This document shows positions 56,347-63,937 of a stretch of DNA of 64,000 nt, in pieces. Source of the stretch: Alkaliphilus metalliredigens QYMF (GTDB lineage Bacteria > Bacillota > Clostridia > Peptostreptococcales > Natronincolaceae). The notes beneath the pieces were generated by a model. That model had not been told where the DNA came from. It ran no database searches and saw only the letters and a program-made list of their open reading frames with translations. The DNA lies in NCBI RefSeq assembly GCF_000016985.1, contig NC_009633.1:2275539-2339538 (forward strand). Direction: 5' to 3'. Within the stretch, counting starts at the first letter, position 1, and every line of letters begins with the position of its first letter. The position numbers and the translations under genes are program-made.

Positions 56347-56492
56347 GGAGAACAATGCATTTGCATAAAGGTGCTGGAAGCACGTTTTACGGGCAGGTTC
56401 AGCACCACACCTTCTCACTGGGAGCGAAGCTCCGCTATGGGGTATTCCTTTGGGGTCCAGTTCGAAGGCGTTGCAAATGCGAAACGTTCTCC
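56347..56492 (+). other. attC site 14 (146 bp)
   Basis: R'' GGAGAAC, R' GTTCTCC. L arms GCATTTGC and GCAAATGC. Upstream, 56119-56346 holds only cassette-end conserved sequence, including ACGACGTCCTGTCGCCC. Confidence 0.9.
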
Positions 56493-56616
56493 AAAACCAC
56501 ACGCAAAGACCGCGGCGTCCTGCCGCGGGTTGTCGAAGAACATTTTATAGAGCTTTGTCAATTCACATTTGTTAGTTTACGTGCTATTTTGTTAAACACA
56601 AAGTTCGGTAGCAGTA

Positions 56617-56811
56617 CTAATTTTCTAGTTGAAATAATTCTTCAACAGTGGTGTCCAGAAATCTTGCAAGTTTCATTGCTAATTCAAGAGTGGGATTGTA
56701 TTTATCATTCTCGATAGCTATAATGGTTTGTCTTGTCACACCCAGTTGATTTGCAACATCTTCTTGACGTAATCCTAATTCCTTGCGTAGGGTTTTTAAT
56801 TTATTTTTCAT
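56617..56811 (-). CDS. XRE-family transcriptional regulator (cassette 15, reversed)
   Basis: 64 aa, one Cro/C1-type helix-turn-helix: LGLRQEDVANQLGVTRQTII followed by AIENDKYNPTLELAMKLARF. It starts at ATG 56811, overlapping the stop of the membrane-protein gene, so the two are translationally coupled. It probably represses its own operon through the palindromes at 57047-57110. Such XRE plus small membrane protein pairs are common in Firmicutes; their job is not known to me. Confidence 0.85.
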   Translation of the reverse strand: MKNKLKTLRKELGLRQEDVANQLGVTRQTIIAIENDKYNPTLELAMKLARFLDTTVEELFQLEN

Positions 56812-57031
56812 CACTATCACCAGACATTTTGTGAGTCATAAAAAGTTTACTACCAAATAAAATGATGTTTTGAATGGAAATAATTATTGAAAGAATAAGA
56901 TGGAGTTTTCCGTTTATTATTAAATCTACTACAAGCCATATAACTAAGGATATAGTTACAAATGACCACGATAATCTCATGGATTTAAAATTTATTGACA
57001 TTTCCATTTCATCTGGTTTTTTGAGTTTCAT
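56801..57031 (-). CDS. Small membrane protein (cassette 15, reversed)
   Basis: 76 aa. Two membrane segments (about 22-40, 44-63). ATG 57031 lies 7 nt after GGAGG. First gene of the two-gene reversed operon with the XRE regulator. Possible antiporter-like sensor or toxin-like partner; not recognised. Confidence 0.7.
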   Translation of the reverse strand: MKLKKPDEMEMSINFKSMRLSWSFVTISLVIWLVVDLIINGKLHLILSIIISIQNIILFGSKLFMTHKMSGDSDEK

Positions 57032-57046
57032 AAAATATCCTCCTTG

Positions 57047-57066
57047 ATGTAAAAACATCTTTACAT
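57047..57066. promoter_or_regulatory. Operator-like palindrome 1 of the XRE operon
   Basis: ATGTAAA-N6-TTTACAT, perfect arms, between -10 and the first gene. Confidence 0.5.
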
Positions 57067-57068
57067 TT

Positions 57069-57097
57069 ATTGTATGATAGAAGAATTAAAATGTCAA
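57069..57097 (-). promoter_or_regulatory. Consensus promoter of the XRE operon
   Basis: Minus strand TTGACA, 17 nt, TACAAT. It explains how a reversed cassette is expressed without an upstream promoter. Confidence 0.75.
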
Positions 57098-57110
57098 TAA
57101 CTTTTTACAT
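57091..57110. promoter_or_regulatory. Operator-like palindrome 2 of the XRE operon
   Basis: ATGTCAA-N6-TTTACAT, one mismatch between arms, overlapping the -35 box. Same half-site as operator 1. Confidence 0.5.
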
Positions 57111-57244
57111 TGCTTTCTTGAAAATTATGGGAATAGTCTGTTGCTCCATATACAATGTAATGTTTATATGAATTTGATAGTATGAAGAGATTATTTAAGG
57201 GTGCGACGTCCTGTCGCCCTCTGAGTCACGGGGCGTATGGCATC

Positions 57245-57389
57245 GGAGAACAATGCATTTGCATAAAGGTGCGGGTAGCACGTTTTATGGGAATGTTCAG
57301 CACCACACCTTCTCACTGGGAGCGAAGCTCCGCTATAGGGTATCCCTTTAGGTCCAGTTCGAAGGCGTCGCAAATGCGAGACGTTCTCC
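57245..57389 (+). other. attC site 15 (145 bp)
   Basis: R'' GGAGAAC, R' GTTCTCC. L arms GCATTTGC and GCAAATGC. Confidence 0.9.
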
Positions 57390-57514
57390 GAAACCATACG
57401 CAAAGGACACGGCGTCCTGCCGTGGAGGGGGAAGAACACTTTAAAAACTGTGCTAATTCATATGTGTAGATTTATGTGCAACAAAGATTATTTCTTAATA
57501 GGAGGTATGCAGCT

Positions 57515-58087
57515 ATGAAAATCAACTATGATACTTATTATTGGCAAAATGAATTAGTAAGATTGCGCCCTGCAACAGTTGATGATTGGGACGAGTTTTA
57601 TCTAAACTTTTTTGACAATCCTGCCCGTTTCCTTTTAGATAGCCTTATTGAGTTGCCTTTGAATGAGGAAGGTGCAAAGGAAGTATGGCGGGAATTCATT
57701 GAAAACAGTAAAAGGAAAGGTCGGCACAACTTCACCATAGAAACATTGGATGGATTGAAAGTTGGTTCATTGAGTATTTCAGGAATCGACGAACGGAACG
57801 GAACCTTTGGCATAGGTATGCAGATTAGCCGTGATTACAGAGGAAAAGGTTATGGTACTGCCGCAATGAAAATACTGCTTGATTATGCCTTTAACGAAAG
57901 ACGTTTACACAAATACCAGACCTTTGTAATTGAAGGAAATGTTGGTTCAAAAACGATGCTAGAAAAGTTGGGTTGCGTAAAAGAAGGCGTAATTCGTGGG
58001 ACTACATACCATCAAGGGAGATATTGGGATGAAATTCATTATGGCTTATTTGCAGAGGAGTTTAATGCACTCCATAAAAAAGCGTAA
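57515..58087 (+). CDS. GNAT acetyltransferase, RimJ/RimL type (cassette 16)
   Basis: 190 aa. LVRLRPATVDDWDEFYLNFF at the start, IGMQISRDYRGKGYGTAAMK with the R-G-K-G-Y-G acetyl-CoA loop, and the typical NVGSKTMLEKLGCVKEGVIR then YWDEIHYGLF end. Family members acetylate ribosomal proteins, polyamines or drugs. ATG 57515 follows ATAGGAGGTATGCAGCT. Its codon use is less AT-rich than the neighbouring cassette genes, which hints at a different origin. Confidence 0.88.
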   Translation: MKINYDTYYWQNELVRLRPATVDDWDEFYLNFFDNPARFLLDSLIELPLNEEGAKEVWREFIENSKRKGRHNFTIETLDGLKVGSLSISGIDERNGTFGIGMQISRDYRGKGYGTAAMKILLDYAFNERRLHKYQTFVIEGNVGSKTMLEKLGCVKEGVIRGTTYHQGRYWDEIHYGLFAEEFNALHKKA

Positions 58088-58230
58088 AGCAATTGTTAAT
58101 TATTAACAAATTGGAAATGAGTAGTATTAAATATGTGGCATACTTTTTTAATAAGGTGTAGTACTGGTTGAAAGATTTGTTTAAGGGTGCGACGTCCTAT
58201 CGCACTCTGAGTCACGGGGCGTATGGCATC

Positions 58231-58379
58231 GGAGAACAAAACATTTGCATAAAGCTGCTGGAAGCACGTGTCAGGGGGGATGGTCACAGCACCACATTCC
58301 TTCACTGGGAGCGAAGCTCCACCAAGGGGTATTCCTTTGGGGTCCAGTTCAGAAACGTTGCAAATGCGAAACGTTAAGC
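58231..58379 (+). other. attC site 16 (149 bp)
   Basis: R'' GGAGAAC, R' GTTAAGC. L arms CATTTGC and GCAAATG. Confidence 0.9.
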
Positions 58380-58415
58380 GCAATTATTCACTAGTTGTAG
58401 AGAGGAGTTTTTGAA

Positions 58416-59306
58416 CTGAATATTCAAGATGAATTAGATGATATTTGGAAGGAGCTTAACAAGTTAGATAATGATAGCCAAAGGATTGATCTCGAAAGCA
58501 AAATAGATGACGCAAAGCACTTGTGTGAGGATTTTTCTCATTCAAACTTTACTGTTTTACTTGAGGTTTATAAAGTGGCCCAAGAAGCGTTATATATGAT
58601 TAGTACATTGTCTCAAAAGTGCTATACTGCCAGAAAAGACGAGGTGTCGTATGGGTTTCCTACGCTTTGTGATAAGATGCTAACTCTGACAATTTCAATT
58701 AGAGAGCTATTGCTAATGGGACAAGATGACAATGCACTTTGCTTGTTTAGAGTGTTTATGGAGGCTTGTGAATTGGGAGTGGTTTCCCTATTTGAAGATA
58801 ATTTTACTGAATACATTGAACTCCAAGATGATCCTGTAAACCAGAAGAAGTTTTGGTCTAGGAATATTGCTAAAGGCAATATATATGTTGTTCTTAAGAA
58901 GATATTGGATAGTATCGATTTTCCTGAGGATATGAAAAACTCATATATCAATGTTCATAGGCAACGAAAGGATTACATATCCGGCTCCATTCATTTGAAT
59001 GCGGGCAGTATATTAAGAGGTAGCACGGTTCCGTCATACATCCATAAGGACTACTTCGTATCAAGTACTTTAGGACATGTAAGTTTACAGGCACCAAGTA
59101 TATATTATGGTGTGCTTGATGAATTATATTACTTCTCTTTAGTTCTAACACAATCTGTGAGGGCTGAGAATATTCCTAATTTATTTAGAGATATGGCAGA
59201 ACACAATGAATACAGATTTGCAATCAAGTCATTACTATATTTTCAGGAAGTTTACAATCGATTTGATGACAGGATAGTAGAGCTAATCGAGACCGACCGT
59301 GAATAA
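58416..59306 (+). CDS. Hypothetical protein with probable CTG start (cassette 17)
   Basis: 296 aa if it starts at CTG 58416, which lies 8 nt after GAGGAG. The frame stays open from there (LNIQDELDDIWKELNKLDND) with no ATG, GTG or TTG until TTG 58521, which has no site. The product is mostly helical and soluble (RELLLMGQDDNALCLFRVFM, ILRGSTVPSYIHKDYF) and recalls DUF5677-type proteins of unknown function, with low certainty. The stop lies 4 nt before R''. Confidence 0.65.
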   Translation: MNIQDELDDIWKELNKLDNDSQRIDLESKIDDAKHLCEDFSHSNFTVLLEVYKVAQEALYMISTLSQKCYTARKDEVSYGFPTLCDKMLTLTISIRELLLMGQDDNALCLFRVFMEACELGVVSLFEDNFTEYIELQDDPVNQKKFWSRNIAKGNIYVVLKKILDSIDFPEDMKNSYINVHRQRKDYISGSIHLNAGSILRGSTVPSYIHKDYFVSSTLGHVSLQAPSIYYGVLDELYYFSLVLTQSVRAENIPNLFRDMAEHNEYRFAIKSLLYFQEVYNRFDDRIVELIETDRE

Positions 59307-59310
59307 CTGC

Positions 59311-59383
59311 GCTTAACAGACCATTCCCAACATGCACAGGAAAGCGGAGAATGTACACGTCGGGAATGGTCGGAACGTTATGT
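59311..59383 (+). other. attC site 17 (73 bp, short type)
   Basis: R'' GCTTAAC, R' GTTATGT. L arms ACCATTCCCAACATG and CACGTCGGGAATGGT with two A/C oppositions. Confidence 0.88.
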
Positions 59384-59421
59384 GCAATAATCTACTAATT
59401 TATTGGAAAAGGAGAATCTAT

Positions 59422-60072
59422 ATGGCACTGGAGTTTGATTTTGATCGTTTGAAAGATGTTTATACTGAAGCAACTAACTCTTATGAGAAAATACTGATTT
59501 TTGAAAGTCAAGTAGGAAAAGGAAGATATCTTTTTATGATGTTCGTATCCGAAGAGGATGAAGAATCAAGAGATTTACTTTTTCTGTATCTTAGAAATAC
59601 GAATAGAATTCTAAACATCAAAATGTATGGTAATCATCTAAAAGGTACATTTAAAGTCTATTTGAGAGAAAATCAGGTCGAATACATGACAGATGAATTA
59701 CAGCTTGGCAATGGTAATGGACATTTTTCATTCGTCAACTTCTTGAATGAACTGAACGATAGTATACCATTATCAATTGAAAGAGAAAGAAAGATACATA
59801 CAATGAGAAAGAATAACTCCATTATGAAAGAGCTTGGAGCGATTGATGAAAGTGAAAAGAAAGTACTAATTGGTGAAAGAAGACTGTCTGTTGGAACCCC
59901 AAAAGACAAAACTTTGCGTAAATTATATTCTTATACGAATTCTAGCGTAGGGGAAGTAGATAAGCTGATAGTCTGTTTGAAAAGGTTTAATATTACTGTG
60001 GCTTGGACTACAGAAGATAGAAAGAGCGAAGCGAAATCTATACGAGAAATACTAAATGCGATAGATCAGTGA
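59422..60072 (+). CDS. Hypothetical protein (cassette 18)
   Basis: 216 aa, soluble. N-terminal half beta-rich (EKILIFESQVGKGRYLFMMF), C-terminal half charged. No motif or family recognised. ATG 59422 after AAAAGGAGAATCTAT; the frame is open upstream into attC 17 only by chance. Confidence 0.65.
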   Translation: MALEFDFDRLKDVYTEATNSYEKILIFESQVGKGRYLFMMFVSEEDEESRDLLFLYLRNTNRILNIKMYGNHLKGTFKVYLRENQVEYMTDELQLGNGNGHFSFVNFLNELNDSIPLSIERERKIHTMRKNNSIMKELGAIDESEKKVLIGERRLSVGTPKDKTLRKLYSYTNSSVGEVDKLIVCLKRFNITVAWTTEDRKSEAKSIREILNAIDQ

Positions 60073-60112
60073 TATCAATTTTGCGTTGTTCTAAACTCCC
60101 GTAGATTACTGC

Positions 60113-60185
60113 ACATAACAGGCGGTTCCCAACATGCGCAGGAACAAGGAGGATGCACACGTCGGGAACCGCCGGAACGTTATAT
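60113..60185 (+). other. attC site 18 (73 bp, short type)
   Basis: R'' ACATAAC, R' GTTATAT. L arms GGCGGTTCCCAACATG and CACGTCGGGAACCGCC. Compared with attC 17 the arm changes ACCATT to GCGGTT with matching changes opposite. Confidence 0.88.
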
Positions 60186-60241
60186 GTAATGCCCTTAAAT
60201 ATTGGGAGATGCTTTGGAGATTTTAGAATGGAGTGACTATA

Positions 60242-60727
60242 TTGAGTGATATAAGCTTAAATATTGTTATAGAAGAAACAAGTAATATTAATGATTCAAT
60301 ATATGATTTATTGTTATTGGCAGATCCAGCACAGAAAATTGTGGATGAATATATTGCTAGAGGAAAAGTATTTGTTGCAAATTATTCTGGTGATATTGTT
60401 GGGGAGTACGTTTTGATTAATACTCGACCAGAGACTATTGAAATTGTTAATATTGCTATAAAAGAAGAGTATCAAGGAAAAGGACTAGGAAAACTGTTGC
60501 TGAAAGATGCTGTTAACAGGGCATCAATGCATGGTGCAAAAGTGCTAGAAATCGGGACTGCAAATTCAAGCATATTTCAATTAGCACTATATCAAAAAGT
60601 GGGTTTTAGGATTACAAGAATTGATAGGGACTTTTTTATAAAACACTATGATGAGCCAATTTATGAGAATGGAATACAGTGTTCAGATATGATAAGGTTG
60701 AGCATGGATTTGAAACAAAAATTATAA
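60242..60727 (+). CDS. GNAT acetyltransferase (cassette 19)
   Basis: 161 aa. IAIKEEYQGKGLGKLLLKDA carries the Q-G-K-G-L-G loop, and NSSIFQLALYQKVGFRI motif B. TTG 60242 lies 8 nt after GGAG; GTG 60233 overlaps that site. Substrate unknown. Confidence 0.87.
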   Translation: MSDISLNIVIEETSNINDSIYDLLLLADPAQKIVDEYIARGKVFVANYSGDIVGEYVLINTRPETIEIVNIAIKEEYQGKGLGKLLLKDAVNRASMHGAKVLEIGTANSSIFQLALYQKVGFRITRIDRDFFIKHYDEPIYENGIQCSDMIRLSMDLKQKL

Positions 60728-60830
60728 TATGACAGTGAAGTGTATTAAAACATTTGATATTTTAGAAGAATAAGTTGAAAAGTGTTGTGGGATAAACTGG
60801 TTGCAGTGCAAGGGCACTACATATAACATG

Positions 60831-60969
60831 ACCATTCCCACAAGGGTGCAAGAAGCACCGTCATGAAGCGAGGTCAGCACCACCCCTTCTCACTAGGTGA
60901 CAAGCACCGCCAGGGGGTATTCCTTTAGGGTCCAGTTCGAAGGTGTCGGGAATGGCAGAAACGTTATAT
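60831..60969 (+). other. attC site 19 (139 bp)
   Basis: R'' ATATAAC, R' GTTATAT. L arms CCATTCCC and GGGAATGG. Confidence 0.88.
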
Positions 60970-61065
60970 GTCATTATCACTATCGGAGAAGTCCTTTAGG
61001 GTCAATTGTAAGATTCGGATAGTATAAGTTAAAAAAGTTAATCTCTTATAAGGGGGAGATACGAT

Positions 61066-61704
61066 TTGAATAAAACTAAAACAGTTTGTTTTGATATGGA
61101 TGGAACTTTGATTACCAATACAAATTCTGTAGAGTATCTTTGTTTTTTAAGTGGAAAAGCAGATGAAGTCGGAGCTGTTGAAAATAGGGAAAAACAAGAT
61201 GAGATTTCTTGGATAGAAGCAGATTACATAAAAGCTAAATTATTTACTGGATTAGAGGTAAAGAGAATAGAAAAAGAGTTTGAAAAACATATTATACTGA
61301 TCAACAACATTGAAAAGGTAATAAATGAATTAAAAAACAATGGTATTTTAGTGATTTTGGTGACGGCTGGACCGGTACAAGTTGCAGACATTTTAGGAAA
61401 GATGTTTAAATTTGATAAAATCTATGGAAGTATATATGAAGTCGAAAATGGAACATTTACTGGGAAGATATTAAATCATTTAGGAGATAGTGGGAAGTTA
61501 GATAGCTTGGAGTCATTTTGTAATGAGCATGATATAAAATTAGAAGATGTTGTTTCAATAGGAGATAGTGCATCTGATATAAAAATATTTGAAAAAAGTG
61601 GAAAATCAATAGCACTTAATTATTCTAAAAAACTATTTGGAAGAGCTGATGTTTATATGACTACCAATGATTTGCTTGATATTATGAAACATATATTTGA
61701 GTGA
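61066..61704 (+). CDS. HAD-superfamily phosphatase, SerB-like (cassette 20)
   Basis: 212 aa. Motif I CFDMDGTLI with the nucleophile Asp and general acid Asp, motif II VILVTAG (Thr in place of the usual Ser), motif III Lys near GKLDSLESF, and motif IV SIGDSASDIKIF. The arrangement suggests a phosphoserine phosphatase-like small-molecule phosphatase. TTG start after AAGGGGGAGATACGA. Confidence 0.85.
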   Translation: MNKTKTVCFDMDGTLITNTNSVEYLCFLSGKADEVGAVENREKQDEISWIEADYIKAKLFTGLEVKRIEKEFEKHIILINNIEKVINELKNNGILVILVTAGPVQVADILGKMFKFDKIYGSIYEVENGTFTGKILNHLGDSGKLDSLESFCNEHDIKLEDVVSIGDSASDIKIFEKSGKSIALNYSKKLFGRADVYMTTNDLLDIMKHIFE

Positions 61705-61727
61705 TGCTATGTAGGCGTGATAACAAC

Positions 61728-61804
61728 ATATAACAAAGGTTTAGCAGACATCGTAGGCTAATTATATAGGTAAGTCCGACGTCGCTAACCCCAAAACGTT
61801 AGCC
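61728..61804 (+). other. attC site 20 (77 bp, short type)
   Basis: R'' ATATAAC, R' GTTAGCC. L arms TTAGCAGACATCG and CGACGTCGCTAA with one unpaired A on the R'' side, like attC 6. Confidence 0.88.
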
Positions 61805-61837
61805 GAAATGAATTGATTAATGTAAATTAAGGAGGTA

Positions 61838-63820
61838 ATGATGAGAATTAAATATTCGAAAAAAGATGTTCAGGTGAATCTAGAAAGTGCAAAGAAAAAG
61901 ATTAGTAGTATTGTAAATGGTGACTCTCATGAGTTGATTAAAAGAATGACAGAGCCGTATGTTAGTCGTATTGAACAAATTGAGAAATTAAACAGTGTTG
62001 AGAATTTTAAGCTAAACTTCGTTGGAAGTGTTGGACTAGGAAAATCAACAGCTCTTTGTCATATTACTAATTTAGTAGATCTAGATATTATAAAAAATGA
62101 TATTAGCAAGTTAAAAGATACAAGTATACTAAAAACAGGAAGTGGTCGAACAACATTATGTGAAACGACAATTAGGCTTAATAACAACTTCTCAACTTTT
62201 ATTAAAATTGAGAAGCTTGATAAAATTAATTTTGAAAAGGACATCGAAGCTTTTTGTGCTCAGATTATCGGAGAGGAAAATGAGGAAGCATTATCTCGTG
62301 AAGTATTCAATGTTATTGTTAACATGAGCTCTTTCCCAGATAAACTTAAAAAAAGTGATAGAAGTAGACTACGAGAAGAGTACTCGAAGGATCAATTCGA
62401 TAAACTGAGTAAGGAATTGCTATATAACTTGCAGAAGGATTATATAAAAACATATACAAATGGACAATATGATGAAATAGATGCAGTTAGCTTATTTGAA
62501 GCTGTAACGTCAGCAATAGATTATGACAATAGAAGTGTTGAATATTTGTATTGTCCTGAAGATGAAGTTGCAAAAAAATGGCTGAAAGAAAAATTCAATA
62601 GAATCAATTCAGGTTTAGAGAAACATTGTCCATATCCTAAAGAAATAGTGATTTCTGTAAATAGCAAGGACGTTGATTTTCAAGTCCCCCAGAATGTTAT
62701 TGAAATTATTGATTCTAAAGGTCTAGATGGAAAAGCAGTTAGAACTGATGTCCAGGATTTGATTTCTTCAGAGGACAACATTGTATTTTTATGTAATGGG
62801 ATTAATGATTATGGAAATATTTTAGAATATGACTGGCTAAAATCTGTTTTGGTTCATAATAATGATATTAATCATCGTTGTTTTATTCTCGGCCTAGAAA
62901 AAGGGAATGAGTTAGAGTTAGTTAATAACGCTGACGGTGATCGTGTAGAAGGGATGTACTTGAAACAAGATGAGTTGAAAAATAAGTTTAATCAACTTGT
63001 AAAAGATGTTTCGTTTGATGATAATAATATGCTATTTTACAATGCATTTCGGGGACTAGATAGTAATGCAATTGATGACTATACTGACCAGAGATTAAGT
63101 ATTTCCAGGTCTGTTGAAGATAACATAAGAAATATGTATCATCAATTAAATCAAGAGTTGAAAGGTATCAATGAGTCACTAGAAATTTTTAAGCAAGGTC
63201 GTATTACAGAGGATCTTAAAGATAAGTTGTTAAAGGTAAAAATTGACTTGAAATCTTATATGAGCGAAGTTATTGCTGTGCAGAATGACAGCTTATCGAA
63301 ATTACCACAACGTGTTAAGGATTTTCATGCAGGAGTTGTGCGAGCAAGTGTTAATAGAAATGGTAATTATGATTATTGTAATATTTATTCTGAATGTAGC
63401 CAAATTGGAAGTGATGAGTTTACTAATACTTGTCATAATCTAGTCTATTCGATAAAGCGAAATTTAAGAAGTAGCATGTTTTTTGACATTAATGATCCAG
63501 TTGAGTCTGCTGTTCAGGATGCTTTAATCTACAAAATTGAGCAGGAGTATATAAATTACGAAAAATTGGCACGTAGAGACTACTACAATGTATCGGAGAA
63601 TAAAATAGCTAAGTCGACGATGTGGAGTGAAGCACGACTTCTTTGGGGCAGAGGTTCTGGTAATTACAAAGGTGAGGTAATTAAAAACATAACGAATGAA
63701 TTAGAAATTAGCCATACTGAAGAAACTTTGAAATCTTTCAAACATGCTGAAAACTATTTTAGAGTTCTTTTTGACTTCATCGACAGCGTGACTCAAGAAA
63801 AATCAATTAACATCGGCTAA
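61838..63820 (+). CDS. Large P-loop GTPase, dynamin-like (cassette 21)
   Basis: 660 aa, by far the largest cassette gene. NFVGSVGLGKSTALCHI (P-loop, residues 63-71), a switch-I-like TGSGRTTLCETT near 97-108, and IEIIDSKGLDGKAV with D-x-x-G at 292-295, followed by NIVFLCNGIND. The order fits a dynamin-superfamily GTPase. The C-terminal 250 residues are helical. Bacterial dynamin-like proteins act in membrane remodelling, and some protect against phage; either is possible. ATG after AAGGAGGTA. The stop TAA is inside R''. Confidence 0.7.
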   Translation: MMRIKYSKKDVQVNLESAKKKISSIVNGDSHELIKRMTEPYVSRIEQIEKLNSVENFKLNFVGSVGLGKSTALCHITNLVDLDIIKNDISKLKDTSILKTGSGRTTLCETTIRLNNNFSTFIKIEKLDKINFEKDIEAFCAQIIGEENEEALSREVFNVIVNMSSFPDKLKKSDRSRLREEYSKDQFDKLSKELLYNLQKDYIKTYTNGQYDEIDAVSLFEAVTSAIDYDNRSVEYLYCPEDEVAKKWLKEKFNRINSGLEKHCPYPKEIVISVNSKDVDFQVPQNVIEIIDSKGLDGKAVRTDVQDLISSEDNIVFLCNGINDYGNILEYDWLKSVLVHNNDINHRCFILGLEKGNELELVNNADGDRVEGMYLKQDELKNKFNQLVKDVSFDDNNMLFYNAFRGLDSNAIDDYTDQRLSISRSVEDNIRNMYHQLNQELKGINESLEIFKQGRITEDLKDKLLKVKIDLKSYMSEVIAVQNDSLSKLPQRVKDFHAGVVRASVNRNGNYDYCNIYSECSQIGSDEFTNTCHNLVYSIKRNLRSSMFFDINDPVESAVQDALIYKIEQEYINYEKLARRDYYNVSENKIAKSTMWSEARLLWGRGSGNYKGEVIKNITNELEISHTEETLKSFKHAENYFRVLFDFIDSVTQEKSINIG

Positions 63821-63937
63821 CACGCCAGTTTCCTACATTCCCTCCGATGTCACAAGTCTTGCGAGGCAAGCTTTGCGCCACTTTTTCCGCTAAGGCGTTA
63901 AAAGGAAGGAACGTCGGAAACTGCGGGAACGTTAGGC
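63815..63937 (+). other. attC site 21 (123 bp)
   Basis: R'' GGCTAAC, R' GTTAGGC. L arms GCCAGTTTCC and GGAAACTGC with an extra C on the R'' side. The GTPase stop codon is the TAA of R''. Cassette 22 begins at 63932 and shows the leader CAATATCGGGGC before the window ends. Confidence 0.85.

Noticed and set aside
40799-58383. Many small open frames with peptides such as ELDPKGIP or HLYANALFSDA on the minus strand
   Set aside because: They are translations of the repeated attC bodies, not genes.
40109-63937. Attempt to read the attC repeats as MITEs or REP elements
   Set aside because: Cassette-specific end pairing, constant G|TT boundaries and a gene between almost every pair do not fit independently moving elements, which would leave target duplications and have constant ends.
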